A DNA stretch of 64,000 bases from assembly GCA_963843645.1 (NCBI GenBank), contig CAWJLE010000003.1, positions 1,240,001 to 1,304,000 on the forward strand. The letters are read 5' to 3'. The stretch is from CAWJLE01 sp963843645 (GTDB lineage: Bacteria > Chloroflexota > Anaerolineae > DAOTYC01). The position numbers were made by a program, and so were the translations under genes. Shown one piece after another: positions 62,371-64,000 of the stretch (position 1 is the first letter of the stretch; every line of letters starts with the position of its first letter). The notes under the pieces are model-generated. The model made no database searches and had not been told where the DNA came from. It worked only from the letters and a program-made list of their open reading frames with translations.

Positions 62371-64000
62371 TCAGCGCTCGACGAGCGCCGAGGCCGCGAC
62401 GATCCACTCGCGAACGGTATAGTAGACGGGAATGCGCCGGGCCTCGATGCGTTGGCCCATGCTGTGCGTGAACGGGCCGCCGAAGGCGCCACACAAGATC
62501 GGTTTTCGCTGCAAACCACTCAGTTCCCCGAGAAACTCGACGATTTCCTCGCCCAACGGCGCATTCTGGAAGACGAACCAGGGCATGATGATGTCCACGT
62601 TCGGATCGTCCATCATCACTTCGATGCCGACGCGGTAGTCTTCGGCGCTGGCCGATCCGGTGACGTCGATTGGATTCTGGATGACGTAGAACGGCGGGTA
62701 CACCGCCTGCAGCCGGCGGACGCTGCTGTCAGACAGCGGGTTCATGACCAGACCGTACTCGGCCATCAGGTCGATGCCCTGAACCATGCTGCCGGCACCG
62801 TTGCTGATCATGGCGATGCCACTGCCCTGGGCGCGCGGCTGCATGGCGAGCGCCTTGGTCGCCGCCACCAGTTCCTCGTAGCTGTCCACCGCGATCAGCC
62901 CGGCCTGCTTGAACGCGCCGGCATAGACATTGTACAGGCCCCCAAAGAAGCCGGTGTGGGACACTGCTGCCCTGGCGGCAGCTTGCGTTCGCCCGGTCTT
63001 GAAGATCACGATGGGTTTGCTCTTCGCCACGCGGCGGGCGGTCTCCAGGAACTTTCGGCCATCCTTGAGACCCTCCACATAGCTCGCAATGACCTTCGTG
63101 CTGGCGTCCCGCTCGAAATAAGCGAGCAGATCCGCCTCGTCCACGTCGATGCGATTCCCATAGCTGACCAATTTGCTGATCCCGGCTGCATAAATGTCCT
63201 CAATGAAGCCGATGCCCATGGTTCCCGACTGGGTCATCATGCTGACGGGACCAAGCGGCGGGCGCAGCATGCGCGGTCGGCTCTGGAAGAACGTGTCCAT
63301 GCGGGTGGCGGCGTTGGTCACGCCGATGCAATTGCAGCCGACGATGCGAACGTCGCATTCGCGCGCCGTCCGCTGGATCTCCATTTCCAGCGCTTCGTTC
63401 TCTCCGCCCAGCTCCTTGCCGCCGCCGGAGATGATGACCATGTTGTGAATTCCACGTGCCTGGCACTCCCGCAACAGGTCAGGCACAGCAGCCAGGCCTA
63501 CAGTGACGACGACCAAATCGACCGGCTCGGGAATGGCAGTCAGGGACGGGTAGGCCCGCTGTCCCATGATTTCGGCGCGCGTCGGGTTGATGGGAAAGAC
63601 TCGGCCCTTGAAATCCGGGGTCAGAAGGCTGTCGAGTACGGTGTTGCCGACTTTGCCTGGCGTGGCCGAGGCACCGACCACTGCGACTGCACGCGCCGAA
63701 AAGAAGCCTTCCAGGTTCTCGACGTTTGGCTCTGCCGTAGACAACGGCTGCGGCTCCGATCGCCGAATGATCTTGACGTCGAGCACGCGGTGTTCCGCAC
63801 CCCACACGACGATCGGGTTGAAATCGACCGAATCGAGCTCCGGGCCGAGGTCCACGCCCATATTTCCGGCCGCCATGAGCAGATCGATCAGCATCTCGCG
63901 GGAAACGGGCGGCTGGCCACGGTAACCGTTCAGGATGCGCGCGCCCCTGATCTCGTCCAGCATCTGGGCCGCATCCTGACGCGTGATTGGCAGAACGCGG
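62371..64000 (-). CDS. NDP-forming acyl-CoA ligase (acetate--CoA ligase type), 5' part outside the window
   Basis: Open to the window edge; at least 542 residues. The visible N-terminal end (RVLPITRQDAAQMLDEIRGA, RILNGYRGQPPVSREMLIDL) is the close of an ATP-grasp domain, followed by a CoA-binding domain (FFSARAVAVVGASATPGKVG), succinyl-CoA-ligase-like domains (VISGGGKELGGENEALE, MMTQSGTMGIGFIEDI) and catalytic His in VSHTGFFGG. ADP-forming enzymes make ATP from acyl-CoA. The ATP-grasp domain precedes the CoA-binding domain here. Confidence 0.88.
   Translation of the reverse strand, partial: RVLPITRQDAAQMLDEIRGARILNGYRGQPPVSREMLIDLLMAAGNMGVDLGPELDSVDFNPIVVWGAEHRVLDVKIIRRSEPQPLSTAEPNVENLEGFFSARAVAVVGASATPGKVGNTVLDSLLTPDFKGRVFPINPTRAEIMGQRAYPSLTAIPEPVDLVVVTVGLAAVPDLLRECQARGIHNMVIISGGGKELGGENEALEMEIQRTARECDVRIVGCNCIGVTNAATRMDTFFQSRPRMLRPPLGPVSMMTQSGTMGIGFIEDIYAAGISKLVSYGNRIDVDEADLLAYFERDASTKVIASYVEGLKDGRKFLETARRVAKSKPIVIFKTGRTQAAARAAVSHTGFFGGLYNVYAGAFKQAGLIAVDSYEELVAATKALAMQPRAQGSGIAMISNGAGSMVQGIDLMAEYGLVMNPLSDSSVRRLQAVYPPFYVIQNPIDVTGSASAEDYRVGIEVMMDDPNVDIIMPWFVFQNAPLGEEIVEFLGELSGLQRKPILCGAFGGPFTHSMGQRIEARRIPVYYTVREWIVAASALVER

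Noticed and set aside
1..64000. tRNA or rRNA genes
   Set aside because: No cloverleaf with a GTTCGA-type T loop and no conserved rRNA blocks were found by eye; a tRNAscan/Infernal run would settle it.

Overview
The window is a 64 kb piece of a moderately high-GC bacterial chromosome with ordinary AGGAGG-type ribosome binding sites, several consensus TTGACA/TATAAT promoters, tight operons with ATGA overlaps, and many palindromic intergenic repeats. It has no rRNA, tRNA, CRISPR array, transposase or phage module. Gene content (ABC uptake systems feeding SDR-type catabolism, a DMSO-reductase-family molybdoenzyme with an NrfD partner, a fused acyl-CoA ligase, an ADP-dependent sugar kinase, TPR proteins) and the repeat style suggest a heterotrophic member of the Chloroflexota (Anaerolineae-like). 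That placement is an inference without a marker gene.

Layout. 0-7.6 kb: tail of an unknown gene, a remnant of a short-chain dehydrogenase (SDR), a hybrid histidine kinase, two TPR-like proteins, a small monooxygenase-fold protein, a holin-4-like membrane protein and a metallo-beta-lactamase-fold protein. 7.8-15.6 kb: a ribose-type sugar regulon on the minus strand (lacI, then rbsB-rbsA-rbsC-SDR-HD) with a further SDR facing it. 15.7-20.3 kb: msrB and a catabolic island (3-hydroxyacyl-CoA dehydrogenase divergent from SDR-cyclase-HpcH aldolase) with a GntR-style operator in the divergent promoter region. 20.4-25.8 kb: an NMT1/THI5-type ABC transporter followed by two tandem, diverged purine-nucleoside-phosphorylase-fold proteins and a cupin, preceded by a long structured leader. 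26.2-37.1 kb: a molybdoenzyme module (NarX-like kinase and NarL-like regulator, catalytic subunit, four-cluster ferredoxin, NrfD anchor, pseudo-receiver, TorD chaperone, polyferredoxin, MobA-MobB fusion). 37.1-48 kb: glmS, a sugar isomerase, a Gfo/Idh/MocA oxidoreductase, nadE, an ADP-dependent kinase, a PLP decarboxylase and a secreted duplicated-domain protein. 48-55 kb: branched-chain amino acid operon ilvB-ilvN-hyuA-like-ilvC-ilvE, with an Ile/Val/Leu-rich leader peptide and attenuator in front and a strong terminator behind. 55-64 kb: nitroreductase, small membrane protein, YbaK-type deacylase, dnaE (apparently leaderless), a GT2 glycosyltransferase and an NDP-forming acyl-CoA ligase cut by the window end.

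Two window-wide properties matter to a reader. First, at least eleven conserved genes are broken by one or more single-base indels that restore a full-length protein when corrected, several of them in short homopolymers (lacI, rbsA, SDR, cupin, NarX-like kinase, molybdoenzyme, torD, glmS, ilvN, hyuA, holin). This looks like uncorrected sequencing error more than gene decay, and these genes are annotated over their full reconstructed span. Second, at least five kinds of long palindromic repeat occupy intergenic gaps, and one copy lies inside the hyuA-like gene, where it appears to be translated in frame.
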